A stretch of DNA of 33,074 bases from Nitrospirota bacterium (GTDB taxonomy: Bacteria > Nitrospirota > Thermodesulfovibrionia > Thermodesulfovibrionales > UBA9159). Made by a program: the position numbers and the translations under genes. The notes beneath the pieces are model-generated. The model did no database searches. It was given only the letters and a program-made list of their open reading frames with translations, and was not told the DNA's origin. This document shows, piece after piece, positions 1 to 6,458 of the stretch (positions are counted from its first letter, which is position 1; the number at the start of each line of letters is the position of its first letter). The stretch lies in contig JAMCWJ010000102.1 of the NCBI GenBank assembly GCA_023475105.1, positions 1 to 33,074 of the forward strand. Direction: 5' to 3'.

Positions 1-261
1 CAGCTTTGATTCAATAATGGTTCTCAGCTCATGTAATGAGATGGAATAACTCAGGCTGCTACTCAGCGTTTCTTGGACGGAAACCAGAAAATCGTGTTCT
101 ATGTCCACAGATAAAGGCTCCGCCGGACGATTCTTCTTCGTAACGGTAGGGATAAGCCGAACGTTATTGGCGCCCGGTTCCATTATCTTTCCTATAGCAA
201 AACCTGTTACCTCCCCTGATACGTGGTCAACCTGGGCAAAGAGAAGCCGTGATTCTTTCAT
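1..261 (-). CDS. LarC2-like nickel-pincer cofactor protein (partial)
   Basis: An open frame of 87 codons starts with ATG at 261 and runs off the left edge without a stop, so only the N-terminal part is seen. The residues DHVSGEVTGFAIGKIMEPGA followed by a KKNRP motif resemble the C-terminal (LarC2/DUF111) part of LarC, which inserts nickel into the pyridinium pincer cofactor of lactate racemase-type enzymes. The usual LarC N-terminal half is absent, so this is either a free-standing LarC2-type protein or a divergent relative. A weak ribosome site (AAAGG, 12 bases upstream) precedes the start. It is the last visible gene of the leftward GntR-PPOX cluster, 57 bases after the DUF2267 gene. Family assignment rests on motif recall only. 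Confidence 0.6.
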   Translation of the reverse strand, partial: MKESRLLFAQVDHVSGEVTGFAIGKIMEPGANNVRLIPTVTKKNRPAEPLSVDIEHDFLVSVQETLSSSLSYSISLHELRTIIESKL

Positions 262-291
262 GGAATAATTTGACCTTTCAACAATTATGGA

Positions 292-308
292 TTGCTAAGA
301 CTTAGCAA
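292..308. promoter_or_regulatory. 17-base perfect inverted repeat before the LarC2-like gene
   Basis: TTGCTAAG-A-CTTAGCAA is a perfect inverted repeat in the 57-base gap between the DUF2267 stop and the LarC2-like start. The one-base centre suits a protein operator better than a stable hairpin, although a 7-bp stem with a 3-base loop is also possible. It has no T-run after it, so it is not a standard terminator. Confidence 0.4.
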
Positions 309-318
309 ATAGTTACCT

Positions 319-774
319 TCAAAGAAAATCCTCGGCTGAACCATCAAGGGCGCAGGACTTAGAACGCACGAAAAGTATCTCCAGCGGTGATGGGAGTAAA
401 TCCATTATCCCGCGCACTTTAACATCATCCACAAGTTCTCTGATTGATGCAAAGACCACCTCAAATGCCTTCTCCGCGGCAGCCCTGTACGGGTAACCAC
501 CCGTCTCCTTTGCGAGAGTGACACAATCACCGTCGGTAAGCTGCTTTCCAGGAATTGTGTCGTCCCATATGCTTCTCACCGGTTCGGGGAGAAATTCAAG
601 AATCCTCCGTCCGGTTTCCACGGGGAGGACACCTTTTAAACATGAAAATACCAGGCGTAGTGTTTCCTCTGCGCGCTCCGGGTAACAATATTGCCCCAGC
701 ACGGTCACCCTGCGTAAGTAAGCCTCCTTCGATATCACGGCTGTCCTCGAAAACTCTCCTTCCTTAAAAATCAA
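319..774 (-). CDS. DUF2267-type protein
   Basis: This 151-residue soluble protein has the helical pattern of DUF2267. Residues about 17-70 (EAYLRRVTVLGQYCYPERAE through a LPEPVRSIW segment) match the family pattern of an arginine-rich first helix, a repeat of ERA..TL..V...L, and a LP....... W end. Residues 80-135 look like a second, more diverged copy. The biochemical function of DUF2267 is unknown. The open frame begins at a TTG (774) and overlaps the 590-residue gene upstream by 11 bases, which suggests translational coupling. GTG at 738 is another possible start. No membrane segment or signal peptide is visible. Confidence 0.7.
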   Translation of the reverse strand: MIFKEGEFSRTAVISKEAYLRRVTVLGQYCYPERAEETLRLVFSCLKGVLPVETGRRILEFLPEPVRSIWDDTIPGKQLTDGDCVTLAKETGGYPYRAAAEKAFEVVFASIRELVDDVKVRGIMDLLPSPLEILFVRSKSCALDGSAEDFL

Positions 775-2536
775 GTCCCTTCATGATATCCGAAGCTAAT
801 TGAGTCGCCTTCTTAAGACTCACTGAGGGCATTGCTATAATCACGTTGGCTGTTTCAGCTGCTTTTTCAGCGGCTTCTTTTGGATCCATCCCCATAGCAG
901 AGGCCATACATGCGGGCACTACCACATCCATTGAACAAGCACCGGAATTAAGTAGTTCTGTGACAGCCATACCCACGGCAGCTAAAGCATCCATGGTCTC
1001 CTTGTCCCCTTTCAGAAGGGCTTCAGGAGCTGCCTTTGCCAACAGGTTTTCCCATTGGTACACCTTGCCATCCACCTTCACTTCCACATCAATATATGCA
1101 TCAAAGGCAAAGTGCCTCTGGGCAAACTTATGAGTCCTGCGGCCTGCGCCGGGCCTAACGGTCTTAAACTTTATGTGCTCAATGTTTTTGTTCAAAGCTT
1201 TGCTCATCGCTGATGCAACCGCAGTGGCAATTGTTTCAATATGCTTCTTTTGAACATCGTCAAGCACTTCGGGGAGTGTCTTACCGCTTTTCATCTGATC
1301 ATAGGCGTAAGCAACTCTCTTGCTGATGGAATTGGTCATTACCGGTTCTGTTGCCCTGATTATCGCTCTCGTGAGAGGCCCTCTCTCTATAAACTCAGCC
1401 CTGCGTGCAAGTATGTTCGTTGCAACCGTAGCATCCTCTTTCTGGAAAAACCCATTCATGGATTCGTGAATAATTGAGACGATCTCTTCCTCGCTGGCGC
1501 CTTTTCCCAGAAGATACAGCGCGAGAGCCGGAGCGCTTACCCAATGGTTGAGAGGGAGCAACAAAGGCCCTCCGGCCCTGCCAAACCCTACCGCTGCTCC
1601 CTCTTTAATAATCGAAAAAACCTCATTGAACATAATCATTCCAACAACTGTGGGAGTTCCCGAATCCTTCAAAATGAGCGCAACATCTCCAACAAGGCGG
1701 GCCATCTTGAGTTCTTCATTCGTTACACGTATATGCACTACTTCGGGCAGTCCTGCTTCCGCCACTGCTGCCGTTGCAACCACTTCGGGTGTTCTCGTTA
1801 TAAGGAATTGTCCGTATTCTTCGCCGACGTAGGCATCCGGATGTATTATTTCCAGCGCAGCTGCTGCTCCGAAAAGAGCCGACATCCATCGACAGGGTTT
1901 CATCCCGGCGGATTCGTAAGCTTTCATCATCGCCCGGGTTCCTATCTTTGCGAGCTTTTGACCCAGCTTCGGGAAGAGATGATCCTCGCCTATGGAAGTA
2001 TGCCCCACGAAAGGACTTCCCCCGATGCCCAGCGGCAATAATTTTGAATCGTATGGCGCCAAATGTTCCTTCTCCAAGGCATGATATATGGCGTGGGTTG
2101 CGGCATATCCTGAAACCTTGTTATTAAGCTTTTCAGTGGGGATGGAAGAGACACGCCCGGAAGGAATCCCGGCCGCCATTCTTGTTACTGCCCCTAATTT
2201 CCTATTCGGACATGGGATGCCACATTGTACATTCACTCCTGCCCAATAGAGAAGCGCGGCGGTAACTAAGGCCGCATTAGCCGGGTCTGCCCCGCACTCC
2301 ATCAACTTTTTTACCGCTTTTTTTGCAATTTCATCAACATCCGTGTAAGCCTCATTCGTAACTTCCAGTTTCAGCTTCTTGCCTTTCTGTATCTCCTTTG
2401 CTATCACTTCTGCAGCCGCCCATACCCCTAAATTGAATACACCCCAGCCTCCGAGCATTGCATCAAATTTTTCCGTTGTAAGGTAATCGGGTTTAGCAGT
2501 AGCTGCCCTGAAGGTCGCAATAATTTCTCTTTCCAT
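764..2536 (-). CDS. Unrecognised 590-residue protein
   Basis: I do not recognise this family. The start is firm: AAGGAG lies 8 bases before ATG 2536. The protein is rich in Ala, Gly and Val, has no signal peptide and no clear membrane helix, and reads like a cytosolic enzyme with many helices. Glycine loops occur around residue 170 (PLGIGGSPFVGHTS) and residue 320 (GFGRAGGPLLLP). Cysteines cluster at about residue 106 (QCGIPCP) and again near the C-terminus (SGACSMD, PACMAS). Paired cysteines before Ala/Met-rich helices recall the Fe-S L-serine dehydratase/cysteine desulfidase layout, but that is only a resemblance. Its position between a membrane protein, three flavin split-barrel proteins and a LarC2-like gene suggests a catabolic or cofactor-dependent reaction. 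Confidence 0.75.
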   Translation of the reverse strand: MEREIIATFRAATAKPDYLTTEKFDAMLGGWGVFNLGVWAAAEVIAKEIQKGKKLKLEVTNEAYTDVDEIAKKAVKKLMECGADPANAALVTAALLYWAGVNVQCGIPCPNRKLGAVTRMAAGIPSGRVSSIPTEKLNNKVSGYAATHAIYHALEKEHLAPYDSKLLPLGIGGSPFVGHTSIGEDHLFPKLGQKLAKIGTRAMMKAYESAGMKPCRWMSALFGAAAALEIIHPDAYVGEEYGQFLITRTPEVVATAAVAEAGLPEVVHIRVTNEELKMARLVGDVALILKDSGTPTVVGMIMFNEVFSIIKEGAAVGFGRAGGPLLLPLNHWVSAPALALYLLGKGASEEEIVSIIHESMNGFFQKEDATVATNILARRAEFIERGPLTRAIIRATEPVMTNSISKRVAYAYDQMKSGKTLPEVLDDVQKKHIETIATAVASAMSKALNKNIEHIKFKTVRPGAGRRTHKFAQRHFAFDAYIDVEVKVDGKVYQWENLLAKAAPEALLKGDKETMDALAAVGMAVTELLNSGACSMDVVVPACMASAMGMDPKEAAEKAAETANVIIAMPSVSLKKATQLASDIMKGLDF

Positions 2537-2577
2537 TTTTGTTCTCCTTCTTTAATCGATCAGATAATAAGCATTCT

Positions 2578-3279
2578 TTAAACCCAAAACTGCTCTTCAG
2601 GTGGTTTAACAAAAGCGGCCCCAAGGGACTTCTGAGTCTTGTAACAGTACACAGCATAACGACAGAATAGAAAGGCCACGGTAAAGGTCGCCACTGTAAG
2701 ACGAAGAAGCAATGACCAGCTGTTTGACTCTGTTAAAATTAAAAGGACCGTCGCTGCACCTAATGCAAGAGCTAATATGTTTAATATCAAGACAATGTAT
2801 TTTGTAACCTCCGTCCTTGTCTCTATGCTGAGTTCGGCAACCTTCGCGATAGTGAACCAGAAAAACCCTGTTGCGAAAAAGGCAGCCAGGCCAATACATA
2901 ATACCGTAATGGCAAAGGCGACATTCAAACCCGGTTGAGTAAAGAAATGGGCGATAACACTCAATCCGGCACAGAGCACGGCCAGGGTTCCTGAAATCAT
3001 GACCCCTTTGTAATGCCACCCCATGTTTTTTAAGCCTTCCAAGCATGCTTTCCAAAGGATTATCGCACCTATATAAACTACTATAGGCGGGAAGGCAAGT
3101 GAGGGTGGGAATATGTAATCAGTGCCAGAGATTTTATGTATGTATTGTCCTGCCCAATCCGGAATCCACATCCCGACAATAGCAGGGATAGCCCCCAGTT
3201 CCAGCCATTTGACCACCCGTGGTTTCGGCCATCTTGGATTAATAGAGCCTGATATAACCCTTTTCTTATACTCTTCCAT
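2578..3279 (-). CDS. Multi-pass membrane protein of unknown function
   Basis: This protein of about 233 residues has five or six strongly hydrophobic segments, roughly at residues 25-43, 60-80, 92-112, 118-142, 160-182 and 190-210. It starts with a short basic cytoplasmic stretch (EEYKKRVISGS) and has a proline-rich periplasmic or loop stretch between the first two helices. I see no transporter or enzyme signature. ATG 3279 is preferred over the upstream GTG 3288 because AGAGG sits 8 bases before it. It lies 41 bases upstream of the 590-residue gene and is probably co-transcribed, so it could be a carrier or membrane anchor for that pathway. No homologue was recognised. Confidence 0.7.
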   Translation of the reverse strand: MEEYKKRVISGSINPRWPKPRVVKWLELGAIPAIVGMWIPDWAGQYIHKISGTDYIFPPSLAFPPIVVYIGAIILWKACLEGLKNMGWHYKGVMISGTLAVLCAGLSVIAHFFTQPGLNVAFAITVLCIGLAAFFATGFFWFTIAKVAELSIETRTEVTKYIVLILNILALALGAATVLLILTESNSWSLLLRLTVATFTVAFLFCRYAVYCYKTQKSLGAAFVKPPEEQFWV

Positions 3280-3352
3280 TCTCATCACCTCTCTTTACCA
3301 CCTGAGTTAATAGAGTGTTCAGAGCGATCCCGTCACCTTTTTGTCGTGACCT

Positions 3353-3763
3353 CTATTTTGGCGGACCGGTGTCCCTCCAACGGGTCGATTCAAACTTTAC
3401 GATGTTTTCATAGGGCAGGGTATCCAGCCTCAGCGCAGCTTCGGGGCCGGGTTTTGTGCAGTAAATCTCTTTCACTTCAACTATAAGTGTAGTGCTTTCC
3501 AATCTCGCTACTCCCTTAAATTGATATGCTGCACGAATACTGCCTAATCCTCCCGGCCCCAGAGCGACCTGCGGATTTTCTGAAATATTTTGTTTGACCT
3601 GAGCGACTTGTGCCTCAGACAATTGGAACTTTACGATATTGTCACCTTCCACCTTGGCAGACTCGACTACTATGGTTGTCGGAAACCCCTTTTTTGTTGC
3701 AGTTCCAATATGCGCACCAAGCCCTTCAAGCCAGTTTCTCATCCTAGGTGTTAATTTAGTCAT
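3353..3763 (-). CDS. PPOX-class FMN-binding split-barrel protein (short)
   Basis: This 136-residue protein fits the pyridoxamine 5'-phosphate oxidase-like split barrel. The N-terminal helix (MRNWLEGLG) is followed by strand pairs HIGTATKKGFPTT, IVKFQLSEAQ and a PQVALG segment, then a FKGVARLE strand, as in other small PPOX-fold proteins. Such proteins usually bind FMN, F420 or heme as homodimers; which one cannot be told here. The start has GGAGG 8 bases upstream. It is the third and most diverged of three consecutive split-barrel genes, and could have lost catalytic activity. It precedes the membrane-protein gene by 73 bases. Confidence 0.75.
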   Translation of the reverse strand: MTKLTPRMRNWLEGLGAHIGTATKKGFPTTIVVESAKVEGDNIVKFQLSEAQVAQVKQNISENPQVALGPGGLGSIRAAYQFKGVARLESTTLIVEVKEIYCTKPGPEAALRLDTLPYENIVKFESTRWRDTGPPK

Positions 3764-3781
3764 TTTTCGTTTTCCTCCTTC

Positions 3782-4261
3782 CTATAAGATTCTTTTGCCG
3801 GCTTCACTCGCATCATAACTATAGACCTCATCCACCTTCATGAACATGACCCCTCTTTGTACCAACCTAGGAGGTCTTATGTCGGGTGGGACTTCTGAAG
3901 GAGGTTCTTTCTCGGCCCAGTTACCCCATTCATCCAGAACATCTTTAGCCTTGGCCCCATGAAACTCAAAATCAGGCGGAAGTCCCTCCTGCAGCATTGT
4001 GGTTGGTCCACGGAATGCCCACGTTCTCCCTTTAACCGGATGTGCTATCGTAATAACACCTATAGGATTCTCCATAAGGTTTAATCTCGTCTTTTGAGCA
4101 AACATGTCTGCTATCAGAATATACTCATCTTTCCATACGGCAACAAACCGTTCACCAACCGTATTAGGTTTACCGTCAGCACTGCATGTTGTAAGATGAA
4201 CAACAGCACCCCCCGCGCCAATAATCATCAGGGCATCTTTCATCTCATCCGTAAGTTTCAT
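3782..4261 (-). CDS. PPOX-class FMN-binding split-barrel protein
   Basis: This protein of about 159 residues is a PPOX-fold paralogue of the gene next upstream. Shared blocks are LTTCSADGKPN near the N-terminus, a DEYILIADMFAQKTRLNL block, the ENPIGVITIAHP strand, WAFRGP, and a C-terminal RGVMFMKVDEVYS strand. These are the usual strand-turn elements around the flavin phosphate in this fold. A further in-frame ATG at 4279 exists, but GGAGG lies 7 bases before ATG 4261, inside the longer frame, so the shorter start is chosen. The two paralogues probably arose by tandem duplication and may form a heterodimer. The substrate is unknown. Confidence 0.8.
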   Translation of the reverse strand: MKLTDEMKDALMIIGAGGAVVHLTTCSADGKPNTVGERFVAVWKDEYILIADMFAQKTRLNLMENPIGVITIAHPVKGRTWAFRGPTTMLQEGLPPDFEFHGAKAKDVLDEWGNWAEKEPPSEVPPDIRPPRLVQRGVMFMKVDEVYSYDASEAGKRIL

Positions 4262-4306
4262 TTCTACACCTCCTTTCATTTGTTGCAGCAGTTACAACAA
4301 TTTTTT

Positions 4307-4786
4307 TTACATGACCTTTTTCCCCGAATCCTCAAGATTAACACTGAGACAATCTGCGACCTTCAGGACGATTACGCCTCTCTGGGCTATCACGTTAGGT
4401 CTATCATCGGGTGGAAGTGCTGAGAATGATTCTTTCTCGGACCATTCACCCCATTTCTTGAGAATGTCCCCTGCCTTTACCCCTTGGAAATCGTAGTTGT
4501 CCGGAAGACCCCACTCAATGTGACCGCAGGGGCCTCTCAGTGCCCATGCTTTCCCCTCAGCAGGATGAGCAATCGTTACAACGCCAACCCTGTTTTCATT
4601 GAGGTTGATTTTTGTTTTTACAGCAAACAGGTCGGGCATTAGTATAAACTCATCCGCATAAACATCAGTGAAGAGTTGGGGACTGACGTTGCACTTTCCA
4701 TCCACACTGCATGTCGTGAGATAAACTATCACGTCATCAGGTTGTTTAATCCTTAACGCATCAACGATTTCTTTCGGCAATTTCAT
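4307..4786 (-). CDS. PPOX-class FMN-binding split-barrel protein, first of the cluster
   Basis: This protein of about 159 residues is clearly homologous to its downstream neighbour: VYLTTCSVDGKCN, DEFILMPDLFAVKTKINL, ENRVGVVTIAHP, WALRGP and RGVIVLKVADCLS align block by block. The PPOX split-barrel fold with bound FMN or a related cofactor is expected from the family; the reaction is not known. ATG 4786 has GGAGG 8 bases upstream and is preferred over GTG 4795, which overlaps that site. It is the promoter-proximal gene of the leftward operon; an 87-base upstream gap holds a perfect palindrome and promoter-like hexamers. Confidence 0.8.
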   Translation of the reverse strand: MKLPKEIVDALRIKQPDDVIVYLTTCSVDGKCNVSPQLFTDVYADEFILMPDLFAVKTKINLNENRVGVVTIAHPAEGKAWALRGPCGHIEWGLPDNYDFQGVKAGDILKKWGEWSEKESFSALPPDDRPNVIAQRGVIVLKVADCLSVNLEDSGKKVM

Positions 4787-4814
4787 CACTGACACCTCCT
4801 TTCTTGCTGGATTT

Positions 4815-4858
4815 TAGGCTCATATAATGCTGTAGTATCTTGTTATAACAAGTTTATT
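4815..4858 (-). promoter_or_regulatory. Operator-promoter candidate for the PPOX operon
   Basis: The gap between the GntR stop and the first PPOX gene holds the perfect 14-base palindrome CTTGTTATAACAAG at 4839-4852. Read on the minus strand, TTGTTA inside it can serve as a -35 box with ATTATA 17 bases downstream as the -10. The palindrome therefore overlaps the likely -35, which fits repression by the adjacent GntR protein. The TGT-TATA-ACA core resembles known GntR/HutC-type sites in symmetry. This is inference from sequence only. Confidence 0.5.
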
Positions 4859-4873
4859 CAGCAAAAAAAATAC

Positions 4874-5677
4874 CTAACTACTCAAGGAATAGTTGTAGAT
4901 CTTCGTCCTGAAACGATAGAGATCCCCCCGATTAATTGATACTACCCACCCGCAAGGGGTGTCATCCTTCTTGTATGCAACAAGATCAACATAGAAGGCT
5001 ACGGTGCCCACAGGCACATCCAGATACCTTGCCTCATCAGGTCTTATCGTGGTGGCTTCTATACTTACATGAGCGTATTCGTTACATATGTGACATTTAC
5101 CGGCCAAAACATCAAAGACGGATTGATCTTTGATACTCATAAGATCCTTTTGTTCATAAGAATTGAGAATCTTACAGTCTTTGAAGACGATGAATTTCCT
5201 TTCAAGAATATATGGTTTATTATCAGCAAGAAACAATCTTTTTATCCGGAAAACATTCTCATTCAAAGATACCATCAGTTTCTCGGATACTAACTTGTTG
5301 GCTTTTATAACTTTAAGGTCTAAAACCTTCACGTCCGGTTTCAATCCCCTTTCTGCCATATCTTCATAAAAGTTTGGAATCCTTATCATAATTTGATCCA
5401 GTTTGGGTTCCGCGATAAAAGTTCCTTTACCCTTAATTGAATACAACAGACCGTCTCGTGAAAGTCTTCTCACGGCCTCTCTTACTGTAGTCCTGCTTAT
5501 CCCATACATCTTACAAAGTTCTATTTCGGAAGGCACCATATCATTCGGCAGCAACTCCCTATTCTTGATCTGATTGTAAATAATGTCTATCAACTGGTTG
5601 TAGGCAGGTATCGGAGATCTTTTGTTAATGGTCACGGGGTTGTCCATGGAGGCAATTTCCTTATCTTCAAAAGACAT
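4874..5677 (-). CDS. GntR/HutC-family transcriptional regulator
   Basis: This 267-residue protein has an N-terminal winged helix (residues about 20-90) with the GntR hallmark: PAYNQLIDIIYNQI, then DMVPSEIELCKMYGISRTT, VREAVRRLSRDG, and the wing KGKGTFI. Residues about 105-260 form a UTRA effector domain, shown by the RIKRLFLADNKPYILER strand pair and SIEATTIRPDEARYLDVP. UTRA domains bind small ligands such as sugars, amino acids or their derivatives. The start has GGAG about 11 bases upstream. It reads in the same direction as the PPOX cluster and directly upstream of it, so it is the obvious candidate regulator of that cluster and of itself. The ligand cannot be read from the sequence. Confidence 0.9.
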   Translation of the reverse strand: MSFEDKEIASMDNPVTINKRSPIPAYNQLIDIIYNQIKNRELLPNDMVPSEIELCKMYGISRTTVREAVRRLSRDGLLYSIKGKGTFIAEPKLDQIMIRIPNFYEDMAERGLKPDVKVLDLKVIKANKLVSEKLMVSLNENVFRIKRLFLADNKPYILERKFIVFKDCKILNSYEQKDLMSIKDQSVFDVLAGKCHICNEYAHVSIEATTIRPDEARYLDVPVGTVAFYVDLVAYKKDDTPCGWVVSINRGDLYRFRTKIYNYSLSS

Positions 5678-5692
5678 CTAAAATATCTCCAC

Positions 5693-5704
5693 ATGACATG
5701 TCAT
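5693..5704. promoter_or_regulatory. Palindromic operator candidate upstream of the GntR gene
   Basis: ATGACATGTCAT is a perfect 12-base palindrome 15 bases upstream of the GntR start codon, and CATGAC recurs just after it at 5707-5712. The position suits autoregulation. It differs in sequence from the palindrome at 4839-4852, so one of the two may be bound by another protein. Confidence 0.4.
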
Positions 5705-5806
5705 AACATGACGGTATCACCTAAATTTATGTTTGTCAACTTGAACTTATGATTATTACTAATTCACAAATTATATATTGATAGACAGGATAAACTCGGA
5801 ATATGG

Positions 5807-5983
5807 ATCACAGTCCCGGGGTTTCCCCTGAAGGAGATCCATACAAGACTGCCGAACGCCGGCTATACGGTCTGGCAACTCCTGGAGCACACGCGGGTCG
5901 CCCAGCAGGACATCCTCGAATTCGTCCGTAATCCAAAGCATGCCTCGCGGAGATCGTCACCCTCGGAAGCCTACTCCATATGA
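5807..5983 (+). pseudogene. DinB-superfamily fragment
   Basis: The stretch of 376 bases without an intact gene (5678-6053) contains this remnant. In frame from about 5807 it reads GFPLKEIHTRLPNAGYTVWQ, then LLEHTRVAQQDILEFVRNP, which matches the conserved first half of DinB-type four-helix proteins (the W.LLEH.R.AQ.DIL.F block). The N-terminal leader is missing and the similarity stops after NPKH; a stop follows at 5981. About 45 residues remain of a family that is usually 150-180 residues long. The fragment begins where the AT-rich cluster on its left gives way to GC-rich DNA, so it may mark an old insertion or deletion boundary. Confidence 0.6.
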
Positions 5984-6053
5984 AGCCGATCAAAGAGTAC
6001 TGAAGGCAAGGGCAACCCGTGCGGAACGGATAGGGAAGGAGAAAACAGGGGTG

Positions 6054-6401
6054 CTATTTACGGCCAGGAAGGACCGCTTTTCTTCTCCCGTCCATCAGGT
6101 GAAAGAGGGCGAGGACCGGGTGGCGGTAAGTCATCCGCGGTCCTGAATAGCTCATCACCGTCCTGGTCTTCTCCCTCATGGAGGGCTTGTAGCAGTGCAC
6201 CGGACAGTTCCCGCAGGTCGTCTTCTTCTCCTGGAAGGGGCACCTGTCGAGCCGGAATTCCGCATAGTCCAGAAGCTCTCTGCATTCACCGCAGAGTCCG
6301 GCCTCTTTACCCCTGCGGCCGTGATGGGCGCGGCAGTAAATCCCGATCATCGCGCGGATCGTCCTGCTCTCCCGCGCCATCCTCGGATGCCTCTCTTTCA
6401 T
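6054..6401 (-). CDS. ygbA: YgbA-like nitrous-oxide-stimulated-promoter family protein
   Basis: This 115-residue cytosolic protein carries the cysteine pattern of the family: YCRAHHG at residue 23, LCGECRELLDYA, then RCPFQEKKTTCGNCPVHCYK and MREKTRTVMSYSGPRM, ending in HPVLALFHLMDGRR. The family is named for its induction by nitrogen oxides, and E. coli ygbA belongs to the nitrosative-stress NsrR regulon. The cysteines suggest metal or Fe-S binding, but the reaction is not established. It is the last gene of a leftward group after the HD and GT9 genes. AAGGA lies 11 bases before the start, and a perfect palindrome lies 44 bases upstream. Confidence 0.9.
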   Translation of the reverse strand: MKERHPRMARESRTIRAMIGIYCRAHHGRRGKEAGLCGECRELLDYAEFRLDRCPFQEKKTTCGNCPVHCYKPSMREKTRTVMSYSGPRMTYRHPVLALFHLMDGRRKAVLPGRK

Positions 6402-6444
6402 AACCGATACGTCCTTCGTGATCTCTTACAAAGCAGCGCGCCTT

Positions 6445-6458
6445 TCATTCTAGAATGA
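6445..6458. promoter_or_regulatory. 14-base palindrome upstream of the YgbA-like gene
   Basis: TCATTCTAGAATGA is a perfect palindrome that spans the last codons and stop of the GT9 gene and lies 44 bases before the YgbA-like start. In other bacteria ygbA is controlled by the nitric-oxide sensor NsrR through an AT-rich inverted repeat, so this could be an operator for a separate promoter. No match to a specific regulator site is claimed. Confidence 0.35.

Noticed and set aside
4280-4306. TTGTTG/CAACAA inverted repeat followed by a T-run between two PPOX genes as a terminator
   Set aside because: The T-run lies on the wrong side for the leftward operon and the stem has only 6 A/T-rich pairs.
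5808-5993. 61-codon minus-strand frame
   Set aside because: It is antisense to the DinB remnant and has no family similarity.
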